Shown here piece after piece: positions 53,638 to 61,844 of a stretch of DNA of 64,000 bases. This stretch comes from Pseudomonas cichorii. GTDB lineage: Bacteria > Pseudomonadota > Gammaproteobacteria > Pseudomonadales > Pseudomonadaceae. Numbering within the stretch: the stretch's first letter is position 1; each line of letters starts with the position of its first letter. The DNA is taken from positions 1,478,001 through 1,542,000 of the forward strand of contig NZ_CP074349.1 of assembly GCF_018343775.1 (NCBI RefSeq). The letters are read 5' to 3'. The position numbers were made by a program, and so were the translations under genes. Under the pieces are notes generated by a model. The model was not told the DNA's origin and did not search any database. It was given only the letters and a program-made list of their open reading frames with translations.

Positions 53638-53940
53638 TCATACTTCAGTCTGCTCGGCCATCTCAAGCGCGTCATCCACTTCGATGCCAAGATATCTGAC
53701 AGTGCTTTCTAGCTTGGTGTGACCAAGAAGTATCTGTACTGCTCTGATGTTTTTCGTTCTGCGATAGATCAACGATGCCTTGGTCCGACGCATCGTATGA
53801 GTACCATATGGCACTGGGTCGAGGCCGATTGAGCTTACCCAGGCTTTCACTATGCGTGCGTATTGACGCGTGGACAGGTGCTCGGAAGTTCTTAGCCTAC
53901 TTGGAAACAGGAAGTCTCCATTTCTGAGTCCAGCCTGTAG
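53638..53940 (-). pseudogene. Tyrosine recombinase, C-terminal remnant
   Basis: The frame runs from the IS end at 53940 to the stop at 53638: GDFLFPSRLRTSEHLSTRQY, GTHTMRRTKASLIYRR with the catalytic arginine, ILLGHTKLESTVRYLGI with the His and Tyr nucleophile. About 100 residues remain, i.e. only the last part of a phage-type integrase; the start was removed by or before the IS insertion. Confidence 0.88.
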
Positions 53941-54002
53941 TGAATCGCCCCGGGTTTCGTAGACACCTCTTTGCCTTAAACTGAGGTCAATCAGGAGGTG
54001 CC

Positions 54003-54281
54003 ATGAGCAACCCGCGTTATCCCGAAGAATTCAAAACCCAAGCGGTCAATCAAGTGACCGAAAAGAAGCTTCCCGTCGCTGACGTAGCGGCCCGTCTTGG
54101 TGTGTCGACGCATAGCCTCTATGCGTGGATAAAGCGCTACAGCAAACCTCAAGAAGAACGGCAGCAAGACGATGACCAGCACGCTGAACTGCGTCGACTG
54201 CGAGCGGAACTCAAGCGGGTCACTGAAGAGCGAGACATCTTAAAAAAGGCCGCCGCGTACTTTGCCAAGGAGTGCGGCTGA
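54003..54281 (+). CDS. IS3-family transposase OrfA
   Basis: A 92-residue helix-turn-helix protein (RYPEEFKTQAVNQVTEKK, VAARLGVSTHSLYAWIKRY) with a C-terminal leucine zipper. The A_AAA_AAG slippery heptamer at 54242-54248 is in the right frame to shift -1 into OrfB, producing the fused transposase OrfAB. Confidence 0.95.
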   Translation: MSNPRYPEEFKTQAVNQVTEKKLPVADVAARLGVSTHSLYAWIKRYSKPQEERQQDDDQHAELRRLRAELKRVTEERDILKKAAAYFAKECG

Positions 54282-55153
54282 AGTACGCCTTTATCAAGCA
54301 GCGCGCGGGCGACTATTCCATTCGACGGCTTTGCCTGACGCTGAAAGTCCATCCCAGTGGTTATTACGCCTGGTTGTCTGAGCCGCAATCTGCACGCGCT
54401 AAAGATGATCAGCGATTGCTGGGTTTGATTAAGCATTCATGGCTGGAGAGTGGCGGAGTGTATGGCTATCGCAAAATCCATGATGATCTTCGCGAGGTCG
54501 GTGAAGATTGTGGTCGGCATCGTGTGGCGAGGCTGATGCGTCTTGAGGGGCTGCGCTCTCAGACAGGGTATCGACGACGCCCTGGAAAGTACGGAGGTAA
54601 GCCAGCAGTCGCCTCACCCAATTTACTGAAGCGCCAGTTCGATGTCGTAGAACCCAACAAAGTGTGGGTCACCGACATCACCTACATTCGCACGTACGAA
54701 GGCTGGCTGTATTTGGCTGTGGTGCTGGATCTGTTTTCTCGTCAGGTCGTTGGCTGGTCAATGAAGTCGCAGATGACCAGTGATCTAGCCATTGATGCGT
54801 TATTGATGGCGGTTTGGAGGCGTAAGCCGAAACAGGAGGTGATGGTTCACTCCGACCAAGGCAGCCAGTACAGCAGCACCGATTGGCGCAGTTTTTTGAA
54901 GGCGAATAATTTGGTTGCCAGCATGAGTCGCCGAGGCAACTGTCATGACAACGCCGTAGCCGAGAGCTTTTTCCAGCTTCTAAAGCGGGAGCGTATCAAG
55001 CGGAGAATCTACACCACGCGGCAAGATGCTCGTAGCGATGTGTTCGACTACATCGAGATGTTCTACAACGCAAAACGCCGGCATGGTTTCAACAATCAGC
55101 TGTCACCGGTAGAGTTTGAAAAGCGTTACGCAATGAGCTTGCAAGGTGTCTAG
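54272..55153 (+). CDS. IS3-family transposase OrfB
   Basis: A 293-residue rve/DDE domain: first Asp in WVTDITYIRT, second in VHSDQGSQYSS, and Glu in NCHDNAVAESFFQLL. All three catalytic residues are intact and the frame is uninterrupted, so the element may still be active. It overlaps OrfA by 10 bases in the -1 frame. Confidence 0.95.
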   Translation: MRLKYAFIKQRAGDYSIRRLCLTLKVHPSGYYAWLSEPQSARAKDDQRLLGLIKHSWLESGGVYGYRKIHDDLREVGEDCGRHRVARLMRLEGLRSQTGYRRRPGKYGGKPAVASPNLLKRQFDVVEPNKVWVTDITYIRTYEGWLYLAVVLDLFSRQVVGWSMKSQMTSDLAIDALLMAVWRRKPKQEVMVHSDQGSQYSSTDWRSFLKANNLVASMSRRGNCHDNAVAESFFQLLKRERIKRRIYTTRQDARSDVFDYIEMFYNAKRRHGFNNQLSPVEFEKRYAMSLQGV

Positions 55154-55168
55154 AGAATCCGGGGCGAT

Positions 55169-55327
55169 TCAGTATTTGTAATAGGCCTGGATTTTTTCAC
55201 TCGGCTCGCGCCTGAAAAATATGCCCCCCTTGCCCCGAATGCTGAAGCTTTCACTCAGCGTCGCGCCTACCTGCATGGCGTTAAGCTTAGGAACTGATAC
55301 CTTCTTATCTGCCGTATTTCCAGCCAT
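55169..55327 (-). pseudogene. Integrase N-terminal stub cut by the IS
   Basis: Starts MAGNTADKKVSVPKLNAM with AGAGAG upstream; 52 residues, then a stop codon formed at the IS border. KGGIFFRREPSEKIQAYYKY is like the N-terminal arm-binding domain of phage-type integrases. It begins 180 bp from the right att repeat, where an island integrase is expected. The following part of the gene is missing. Confidence 0.75.
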
Positions 55328-55353
55328 CGTGCGCTCTCTTCACATCATTTTTA

Positions 55354-55375
55354 GTCACTACTTTAGTCACTACTT
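55354..55375 (+). promoter_or_regulatory. Paired integrase arm-type repeats, right end
   Basis: GTCACTACTT at 55354-55363 and 55366-55375, period 12, matching the pair at 35829-35850 in orientation and spacing. They precede the integrase stub. Confidence 0.65.
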
Positions 55376-55506
55376 ATGATGCAATGGAGAGCTGCTCGGT
55401 GCAATGGTGTGCAAAGATAGCTTTTGTTTGGGATACTCATATTGTTGATTTTAAAGGGTATTTATAAGTTTATTTTTCATAATGCTCCCTTGTGCAAAAT
55501 ATAATT

Positions 55507-55560
55507 ATCCCCCTCCTAAGGGGAAGGTTGGCAGTTCGAACCTGCCCTGGGACACCATAT
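55507..55560 (+). repeat. Right 54-bp attachment repeat (tRNA-Arg 3' fragment)
   Basis: Identical over 54 bases to 35731-35784. It has only the anticodon arm onward of tRNA-Arg(CCU), without 5' half, so it is not a functional tRNA. Confidence 0.95.
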
Positions 55561-55659
55561 GATCGCTGTGTGTTATCGAGTCATTTTCCTGAAGGTAACC
55601 ACTCACTACTCCTTTTCATCTTCTTTGAGAGCAGTGAGTGAGCTAGCTGTGAGCAAACG

Positions 55660-56745
55660 TCATTCAGGTGCTATGCGATATACGCGCAATGGGCGCTCTA
55701 CCTTGGACGATCCGTTGTTGAACAAACCCACCCGATCCACTTGAGCAGCAGGAAGATATAACCGGCCCTGGGCGTCAAAAGCAGGAGCATCTACCCAGTG
55801 AAGTCGGCTGTCTTTAGCGATTTGCTCAATTTCACCGCTCACAGTAATACGCTTCACACTGTCGTCAGCTAGATCGCTGAAGTAGAAGTTACCTTGCTTG
55901 TCGATAACAGTGCCGCCCACCGGTGGGAGGTCGCGCCAGAATTCGACTTTTTTCACAAGCTCGGCTTCTGAAATGCTTGGATCGTTCAGCCAGCGTGTCT
56001 CAATTTTGTGCCACGGCCCTTCCAGCGGAGCGAAATACAGCCATTTTCCATCCGGGGTTACTTCAAGAGGGTCTGAGTGTACCCGCAAGGCTTTCCCGTC
56101 AGGTGCTTTGACAACCTTGCCGCTTAAAACAATATCCCGATCATCGGGGGCTCGGACTGCAGGGCTGGTTTCCAAAACTCTGCGGGCTTTATCGGTTTCA
56201 AAGTCCACGACGATGATCCCCGGATTCCCGGCATCAGTAAGGTAGGCATGTTTGCCATTCAGCCTGATGTCGTCAATGTAACTGCCATTTTTAGCAACGC
56301 TGTTATCAAACGAGATAACCTTTACGACTTCCGCAGTTTGCAGGTCTACGACAACAACCTTCGCTCCTCCAGGTACTACATTTCCACCGAAGGAATTCAC
56401 GCCCGCATCCACGATCCACAGCCGACCGTTGTCATCTACTCGCATGGCATTAACGCTGATAAAACGTTGATTGGCCGGGACATCAGGGTCGGTGCTGTTC
56501 CAGCTGTCATCAGGAAAAGCCTGAGGCTGACCTGCCTGGTCGATTTTCGACACGGAGGGGCCTTCAGATCCTGTCCATTTGGGGCCTGAAACGAAAATGC
56601 TGCCAGTGGCGTCGACTGCGACAGCATTCCAGACAGCGCTACTCGATTGAGCGACGACCTCCAAACCTGGCGGCGTCTGCGCATGAGCAATTGTCGCAAC
56701 GGCGGCCATGATGGCGGATAACAAAAACTGCTTGGGAAGGTTCAT
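55660..56745 (-). CDS. Secreted major-royal-jelly/yellow-family beta-propeller protein (1)
   Basis: A 361-residue protein with signal peptide (MNLPKQFLLSAIMAAVATIAHA). Repeated blade-like motifs such as GRLWIVDAG and KHAYLTDAG fit the MRJP/yellow family, bacterial members of which are often called dopachrome-tautomerase-related. Periplasmic or secreted. Divergent from a LysR gene across 87 bp, which probably regulates it. It looks related to the protein at 57926. Reaction unknown. Confidence 0.82.
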   Translation of the reverse strand: MNLPKQFLLSAIMAAVATIAHAQTPPGLEVVAQSSSAVWNAVAVDATGSIFVSGPKWTGSEGPSVSKIDQAGQPQAFPDDSWNSTDPDVPANQRFISVNAMRVDDNGRLWIVDAGVNSFGGNVVPGGAKVVVVDLQTAEVVKVISFDNSVAKNGSYIDDIRLNGKHAYLTDAGNPGIIVVDFETDKARRVLETSPAVRAPDDRDIVLSGKVVKAPDGKALRVHSDPLEVTPDGKWLYFAPLEGPWHKIETRWLNDPSISEAELVKKVEFWRDLPPVGGTVIDKQGNFYFSDLADDSVKRITVSGEIEQIAKDSRLHWVDAPAFDAQGRLYLPAAQVDRVGLFNNGSSKVERPLRVYRIAPE

Positions 56746-56832
56746 TGTCCTGCTCCTGATTTAAGATTGGGCAATTATCAGTTTTCCCAGTACGCTGAAA
56801 AACCTCGCTCCCACGTAAAGAATTTCATCAAA

Positions 56833-57741
56833 ATGAAGAAAGTAGTCCGTATTGATGACCTTCAGGTATTCGTAACAACAGCAGCGGAAGGCAGTTTTTC
56901 AGCGGCGGCTCGACACCTGGACATCTCACCTGCGTTGGCAAGCGGAGCCGTGCAGCGACTTGAGGGCTGTTTAGGAGCCAGGCTTTTCGTCAGGTCAACG
57001 CGCAGGTTGAGATTGTCGGAGCATGGGGAACGGTATCTCTCGCACGCACGCCAGGCACTGGACGCGCTCGGAAATGGCGAGTTTGCGCTGGATGAGGGGC
57101 GTGACGAAATTGCCGGGACTATCCGATTGTCTATGCCATCGGATATCGGACGGAACGTGTTACTGCCCTGGCTTGATGAGTTCCAGTTGCTGCATCCCAA
57201 AGTGTCCCTGCATCTTCGGGTAAGTGATCAGGTCGCAGACCTGTTTGGTGAACATCTGGATGCCAGCATCCGTTATGGCCAACTGGCAGATTCAAGTCTG
57301 GTGTCCCTGGCGCTGGCACCATTGAACAGGCGAACAGTGTGTGCGTCTCCTGAGTATCTCGCACGACGTGGTGTACCCAAGTCCCCCGAAGATCTTAACG
57401 GGCATAATTGCCTGCGTTACGTAATGGGAGAGCAAACGTATGAGCGGTGGAGTTTTCATACGCGAGAGGGGGTCAAAGCCATCCAGGTAGCGGGAGATCG
57501 GATCAGCGATGATGCGGATATCGTTCGCCGATGGGCTGTTGCCGGCGTAGGGATAGTTTACAAGTCCAAAATTGACGTGATGGATGATCTTCGCTGTGGG
57601 CGTCTGGTAGAGATTTTCCCAGCGGATTACGGTCAGCCAGCGCCGCTTCAGCTAGTTTGCGCGCATAGAGCTTCTTTGACGCCTGCCGTACAAACCTTGC
57701 GATCCTTCCTGTGCGAGCGGTTTGAAAAGCTTGTCTTGTGA
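56833..57741 (+). CDS. LysR-family regulator
   Basis: A 302-residue LysR protein of the DsdC/CrgA-like branch (VRIDDLQVFVTTAAEGSFSA, AARHLDISPALASGAVQRLE). ATG 56833 gives the standard N-terminus; the frame is open 22 codons further up. Divergent from the royal-jelly-type gene. Confidence 0.87.
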   Translation: MKKVVRIDDLQVFVTTAAEGSFSAAARHLDISPALASGAVQRLEGCLGARLFVRSTRRLRLSEHGERYLSHARQALDALGNGEFALDEGRDEIAGTIRLSMPSDIGRNVLLPWLDEFQLLHPKVSLHLRVSDQVADLFGEHLDASIRYGQLADSSLVSLALAPLNRRTVCASPEYLARRGVPKSPEDLNGHNCLRYVMGEQTYERWSFHTREGVKAIQVAGDRISDDADIVRRWAVAGVGIVYKSKIDVMDDLRCGRLVEIFPADYGQPAPLQLVCAHRASLTPAVQTLRSFLCERFEKLVL

Positions 57742-57746
57742 TGCGG

Positions 57747-57771
57747 AAAAAAACGGGGCACTTGGCCCCGT
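57747..57771 (-). terminator. Terminator for the minus-strand operon
   Basis: On the minus strand ACGGGGC and GCCCCGT form a stem followed by TTTTTT. It lies 155 bp after the stop of the gene at 57926 and just after the convergent LysR gene. Confidence 0.75.
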
Positions 57772-57925
57772 AGATTTCAATCTCCAACCAATGTCGATTG
57801 ACGCTCGAACCCGCGATCAACTGTTTCCAGCGCCGAAAGCCTTTTGTGCCTGATCATAAAATCAGGTTCGCTGATAAATGAATTCTGGCAGGAAGCCAGG
57901 CAGACACCAGCATGTACGATACCCA

Positions 57926-59095
57926 CTAATGCGTTTGTGCCGGCTTGGCATTGATCTTCACTCGCATCAGGCTGTAAGGCTTGACGCGTTTATCCTGCCC
58001 GTCATTGAACCCGGGAGAGCGATGCAGTTGGTTTGCAGTGAAGTACAGATATCCATCCGGCCCAATCGACAGGGTATCCGGCCAAAGCACTTGGGAATCC
58101 TGAACGATGGTCTGCCAATGGCCATCAGGAAGACGCTTGCGTATCGCGTTGTGTTCGTAATCACCAGCATACACCGCACCAACGGCGTCGGCTTCGAGGC
58201 CGTCAGACGCACCCTTTTCACCCAGATCAACGACGGCTTTTTCAAGTTCGGCATCGGTTACGCTCGGGTCACTTAGCAGCGCGGTTGGCACCGAATAGAG
58301 ATGCCTGCTCGAGAGCGGGCAGAAGTACAGCGTCTGGCCGTCACTGGACAATGCGATACCGTCGGATGCGACCTTCAGCAGGCCGGCTTCGCCGTTTGCG
58401 TTCTTGGTGACGAGTGCAGGTTTGCCCTCGATCACAGGGATAAAGGTCTGGTCAACGGAAGTGGAAGCTGCGCCGCTCAGACGGCGCTTGGCAGTACCGC
58501 TCGCCAGATCCAGGACGATGATTCCGCCTGGGCCACTGACCGAAGAGTCTGTTACGTATGCAGTGCCTTCCTTGCCCACCCGAAAATCAAACCGCACGTC
58601 GTTCACGTAGGTCGTTGGCAGAATAACGTCATGGGGAAAGACTACAGTCTTCACGATTTTATTGGTGGCTAGATCGATCGCCACCAGCTTTGCCCCACCT
58701 GCGCGAGGTTCGGAGAACTTCGGTGCTGCGGTATCGAGCACCCAGACCTTACCCTGTCCGTCCGCAACGACACTTTGAACACTGATGAAGCCCGAAGCCG
58801 GATCCTGTGGATCTGCTGCGTTGGTTTTCAGGTCAGGATACGGAACAACCTGCCCCTGAACGACTTCAGCGACTGTGTAGGGCACGTCATCTCCCCAGCG
58901 GGGAAAGTTAACAAAAATCCTGCCTTTCTCGGTGACCGTCACTCCCGTCGGCATCGCACCATTGAATGCGTGAACGCGTTCGATTTTGGAGAGTTTGTCG
59001 GTAACTGAGCCCGTAGAGCTCTGAGTAGCAGCGAATGCAGAGTTGGCCAGAAATACCGCTACCGCCACGCCAGCCGCTTTGAAAAGTAAGTTCAT
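57926..59095 (-). CDS. Secreted major-royal-jelly/yellow-family beta-propeller protein (2)
   Basis: A 389-residue protein with signal peptide (MNLLFKAAGVAVAVFLANSAFA). GKVWVLDTAAPKF and TAYVTDSSVSGPGGIIVLDL are blade motifs shared in type with the protein at 55660. AAAGGA is 8 bases before ATG 59095, so this start is preferred over ATG 59101. It follows the MDR dehydrogenase gene by 29 bp on the same strand, suggesting one operon. Confidence 0.82.
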   Translation of the reverse strand: MNLLFKAAGVAVAVFLANSAFAATQSSTGSVTDKLSKIERVHAFNGAMPTGVTVTEKGRIFVNFPRWGDDVPYTVAEVVQGQVVPYPDLKTNAADPQDPASGFISVQSVVADGQGKVWVLDTAAPKFSEPRAGGAKLVAIDLATNKIVKTVVFPHDVILPTTYVNDVRFDFRVGKEGTAYVTDSSVSGPGGIIVLDLASGTAKRRLSGAASTSVDQTFIPVIEGKPALVTKNANGEAGLLKVASDGIALSSDGQTLYFCPLSSRHLYSVPTALLSDPSVTDAELEKAVVDLGEKGASDGLEADAVGAVYAGDYEHNAIRKRLPDGHWQTIVQDSQVLWPDTLSIGPDGYLYFTANQLHRSPGFNDGQDKRVKPYSLMRVKINAKPAQTH

Positions 59096-59124
59096 ATACA
59101 TATCCTTTAGTCAGTCAGCGGCGT

Positions 59125-60132
59125 TCAAAAGCCTTCCAGAACAATCTTGCCCTTGGCTTTTCCACTTTCCAAAAGCTCATGAGCGCGTTTGAGGTTAACG
59201 GCGTTGATCGTGCCGAAATGTTCCGCAACAGTCGTTTTGATCACGCCGCTATCGACCAGACGTGAAATATCTTCCAGCAGATGGTGCTGCTTGATCATGT
59301 CGTCGGTGTGGTACAGCGAGCGAGTGAACATGAGTTCCCAGTTCAACGACAGCGACTTGCGTTTCAGCGGCATCACATCCAGTTGCTGAGGATCATCAAT
59401 CAATGCGAGCTTGCCTTGAGGGCGAAGTACCTCAACGATCTGCGGCAAATAGGTATCGGTGTGCGTCAGGCTGATGACGTAGTCAACGGCGTCCAGCTTG
59501 AAGGCCGCCAACTGAGGAGCAAATAGAGTCGAGTGATCAATGACATGATGGGCACCCAGTTCGCGTACCCAGTTTTGGGTTTCCGGGCGCGAGGCCGTAC
59601 CAATTACGGTGAGGTTGGTAAGCTGGCTCGCCAGTTGAACCAGAATTGAGCCCACACCACCGCCAGCGCCGATAACCAGCAGGTTTTGGCCTTTTCCGCC
59701 GTCCTTTTCTATACCCAGCCGGTCAAACAGCAGTTCCCACGCGGTGATGGAGGTCAGCGGCAAGGCGGCAGCACTGGCATTATCCAGCGAACGCGGCTTG
59801 TGCCCGACAATGCGCTCATCTACCAGATGGAATTCGCTGTAAGTGCCGGGGCGATCAATAGCGCCGGCGTAGAACACTTCATCACCTGGTTGAAACAGCG
59901 AAACCTCGTCGCCCACTTGGCGAACGATACCGACTGCGTCCCAGCCCAGCACCTGTGGCTGATCACTGGTGCTTCGAGCGCGTACTTTGGTATCGACCGG
60001 ATTTACCGCAATAGCCCGAACCTCGATCAGAAGATCGCGACCACCGGGTGTTGGTTTGGGCAAGTCCATGTCGAACAGTGATTGAGGGTCTTGAATTGGC
60101 AAACCTGGCGTTTTGAAAACAATGGCTTTCAT
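59125..60132 (-). CDS. MDR-family quinone oxidoreductase / alcohol dehydrogenase-like protein
   Basis: A 335-residue medium-chain dehydrogenase. Coenzyme-binding GAGGGVGSILVQLA at about residues 157-170 and AVNPVDTKVR near residue 43 are typical of the zinc-independent quinone reductase-like branch; the zinc ligands of classical alcohol dehydrogenases are not visible. It likely reduces quinones or enones with NADPH. First gene of a pair with the secreted propeller protein. Confidence 0.87.
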   Translation of the reverse strand: MKAIVFKTPGLPIQDPQSLFDMDLPKPTPGGRDLLIEVRAIAVNPVDTKVRARSTSDQPQVLGWDAVGIVRQVGDEVSLFQPGDEVFYAGAIDRPGTYSEFHLVDERIVGHKPRSLDNASAAALPLTSITAWELLFDRLGIEKDGGKGQNLLVIGAGGGVGSILVQLASQLTNLTVIGTASRPETQNWVRELGAHHVIDHSTLFAPQLAAFKLDAVDYVISLTHTDTYLPQIVEVLRPQGKLALIDDPQQLDVMPLKRKSLSLNWELMFTRSLYHTDDMIKQHHLLEDISRLVDSGVIKTTVAEHFGTINAVNLKRAHELLESGKAKGKIVLEGF

Positions 60133-60592
60133 TTGGCATTACCTTGTGGGAGCTGGGAGTAGATTCAGGTTATCCGCGTTGGCCTTTCTCAAAAACAAGC
60201 TAATCGGAGGAAGACTTTCCGCAAATCGCTGAAAGTGGCTGCCAGCCAAGGGCTACAAAGCCATCTCTACCCCGGTATCTTCCCTTTCCCTTGAGTGAAA
60301 TTTCCTAGAAAATCCTGACCGCTTGCGTGTGTCAGTTGCGGCATTTAATGTGCCGCTTCGCTGCAAAATCAGCGGCCGGATTTAGCAATCCGAACCTTAC
60401 ACTCGCAACACGCCTTATGCCTTTCCGGTACGAAGTCGTGTCATGGCGGCTGTGCGTCGGAGACCTTCGGGTCTGCCGGTGTGTGCGAGTAAAAGGCCGG
60501 TAGCTGCCACCCTTCATTCGTTTAGCGACGTCAGTGATTGGCCTGTGAGCGTTTACAGGCGGATCTCCCTGATCCGCCTACATCATCCCCCG
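60133..60592. other. Intergenic, 460 bp, no supported gene
   Basis: Contains a perfect hairpin AGGCGGATC/GATCCGCCT (60557-60579) near the end of sfnG, and a GC-rich stretch around 60440-60500 with GAGACC/GGTCTG pairing. The frames across it have no recognisable domain. Could be a small dispersed repeat or RNA; unresolved. Confidence 0.4.
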
Positions 60593-61681
60593 TCAAACCC
60601 TCTCCAAAGCCCCAACTCCCTCCAACTCCCTCACCAACGGCAACACCCGCTCCCCAAAATACTCAACCTCTTCCTGAAAATGCAGGAACGCCGACAGCAC
60701 CAGATCTACGCCTATCGCTTTCAGCGCTACGATTCGTTCGGCAATCTGTTGGGGTGTACCAATAAGGTTGGTCTTGAAGCCATCGTTATACTGCACTAGG
60801 TCGGCGAACGATGATTTGGCCCAGTTGCCTTCTCCCTCGGGGCTGGCCTTGCCTGCCTGTTTTGCTGCATCGCCGAAAGCATTTACGGCTTCGGGGTCGG
60901 CCTTGTCGATGATTTCTTGCAAGACCGCTTGCGCTTCTTGCTCGGTGTCGCGGGCGATGATGAAGGCGTTGACGCCGATCTTCACTGAATGCCCGTTGGC
61001 TGCGGCCTTTGCCCGGATATCGTCGACCTGCGCCTTGATGCCTTCCAGGGTATTGCCGTTGGTGAAGTACCAGTCCGATACACGGGCAGCCATGTCCCGT
61101 GCTGCACGGGAACTGCCGCCCTGAAAGATCTCGGGATGCGGGCGTTGAATGGGTTTGGGGCGCAAGGTGTAGTCATGAAAGCGATAGAAGTCGCCCTTGA
61201 AGGTGAAGCTGTCCGTAGTCCAGATTCCCTTGAGCGCCTGAATGAATTCTTCCGAACGGCGGTAACGTTCGTCATGTTCCAGCCACGGTTCACCGATGGC
61301 CTGAAACTCACCCTTGAACCAGCCACTGACAATATTAACGGCGACTCTGCCTGCCGTGAGCTGGTCGATGGTCGCCAACTGCTTTGCGGCCACTGATGGT
61401 GTCCATGGCCCAGGGAGGATGGCTGCGATGACTTTCAGTTTTTCGGTGGAGGCCAGCAGGGCGTGACTGAATGCCACCGACTCGTGCTGATTATCCGCAC
61501 CGTAACCGGCAGTAAAGCGAATCTGTGTCAGGGCGTATTCAAAGCCTGATTGCTCAGCGATTTGCGCGAGTTTGCGGTTGTAGTCGATACCCCAATGGGT
61601 GCGCTGCTCGATCTTGCTGACAACGAGTCCGCCGCTGACGTTAGGAACCCAGTAGGCGAACTTGATAGGTAAGTGGCTCAT
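60593..61681 (-). CDS. sfnG: Dimethylsulfone monooxygenase SfnG
   Basis: A 362-residue luciferase-like FMNH2-dependent monooxygenase. IKFAYWVPNVSGGLVVSKIE, IRFTAGYGADNQHESV and FQGGSSRAARDMAARVSDWY match SfnG, which converts dimethylsulfone to methanesulfinate for sulfur supply. GGAGATATCTC precedes ATG 61681. A sigma-54 -24/-12 site lies upstream, as expected for SfnR control. A flavin reductase gene is not adjacent. Confidence 0.92.
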   Translation of the reverse strand: MSHLPIKFAYWVPNVSGGLVVSKIEQRTHWGIDYNRKLAQIAEQSGFEYALTQIRFTAGYGADNQHESVAFSHALLASTEKLKVIAAILPGPWTPSVAAKQLATIDQLTAGRVAVNIVSGWFKGEFQAIGEPWLEHDERYRRSEEFIQALKGIWTTDSFTFKGDFYRFHDYTLRPKPIQRPHPEIFQGGSSRAARDMAARVSDWYFTNGNTLEGIKAQVDDIRAKAAANGHSVKIGVNAFIIARDTEQEAQAVLQEIIDKADPEAVNAFGDAAKQAGKASPEGEGNWAKSSFADLVQYNDGFKTNLIGTPQQIAERIVALKAIGVDLVLSAFLHFQEEVEYFGERVLPLVRELEGVGALERV

Positions 61682-61725
61682 GAGATATCTCCGAAAACGA
61701 CGAAGTGGATGGCCGTTTCGACAGT

Positions 61726-61740
61726 GCAGCATGCATGCCA
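61726..61740 (-). promoter_or_regulatory. Sigma-54 promoter of sfnG
   Basis: TGGCATGCATGCTGC on the minus strand: GG and GC are 12 bases apart as required for -24/-12, with one change from TTGC. It ends 44 bases before the sfnG ATG. Confidence 0.7.
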
Positions 61741-61844
61741 CTGGATATTTTCATGAATTACAGAGGCTTACGATTTATTGAGAATCGAGGCGCTGTCTTG
61801 GTTCACCTATAAATGCTGATGAGATGTTGCCGGGCAGACAGTTT

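Larger units (their letters stand above)
53941..55171 (+). mobile_element. IS3-family insertion sequence, 1231 bp
   Basis: Ends TGAATCGCCCCGG (53941) and CCGGGGCGATTCA (to 55171) are inverted repeats. It encodes OrfA and OrfB, joined by a frameshift site. GTA lies near both outer junctions, offset by one base, compatible with a short target duplication but not proving one. Confidence 0.93.
35782..55560. mobile_element. 19.8-kb genomic island in tRNA-Arg(CCU)
   Basis: Bounded by a 54-bp perfect direct repeat, one copy being the tRNA 3' end. Inside are paired arm-type repeats at both ends, integrase remnants, an IS3-family insertion, an IS66 remnant, metabolic cargo (36.1-47.9 kb) and AT-richer unknown genes (48.6-52.9 kb). 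With both integrase pieces broken it is probably fixed unless helped in trans. The first 372 bp inside the left end carry no gene. Confidence 0.9.

Noticed and set aside
55507..55560. Considered as a second tRNA-Arg gene
   Set aside because: Only the 3' portion is present; the acceptor 5' strand and D-arm are missing.
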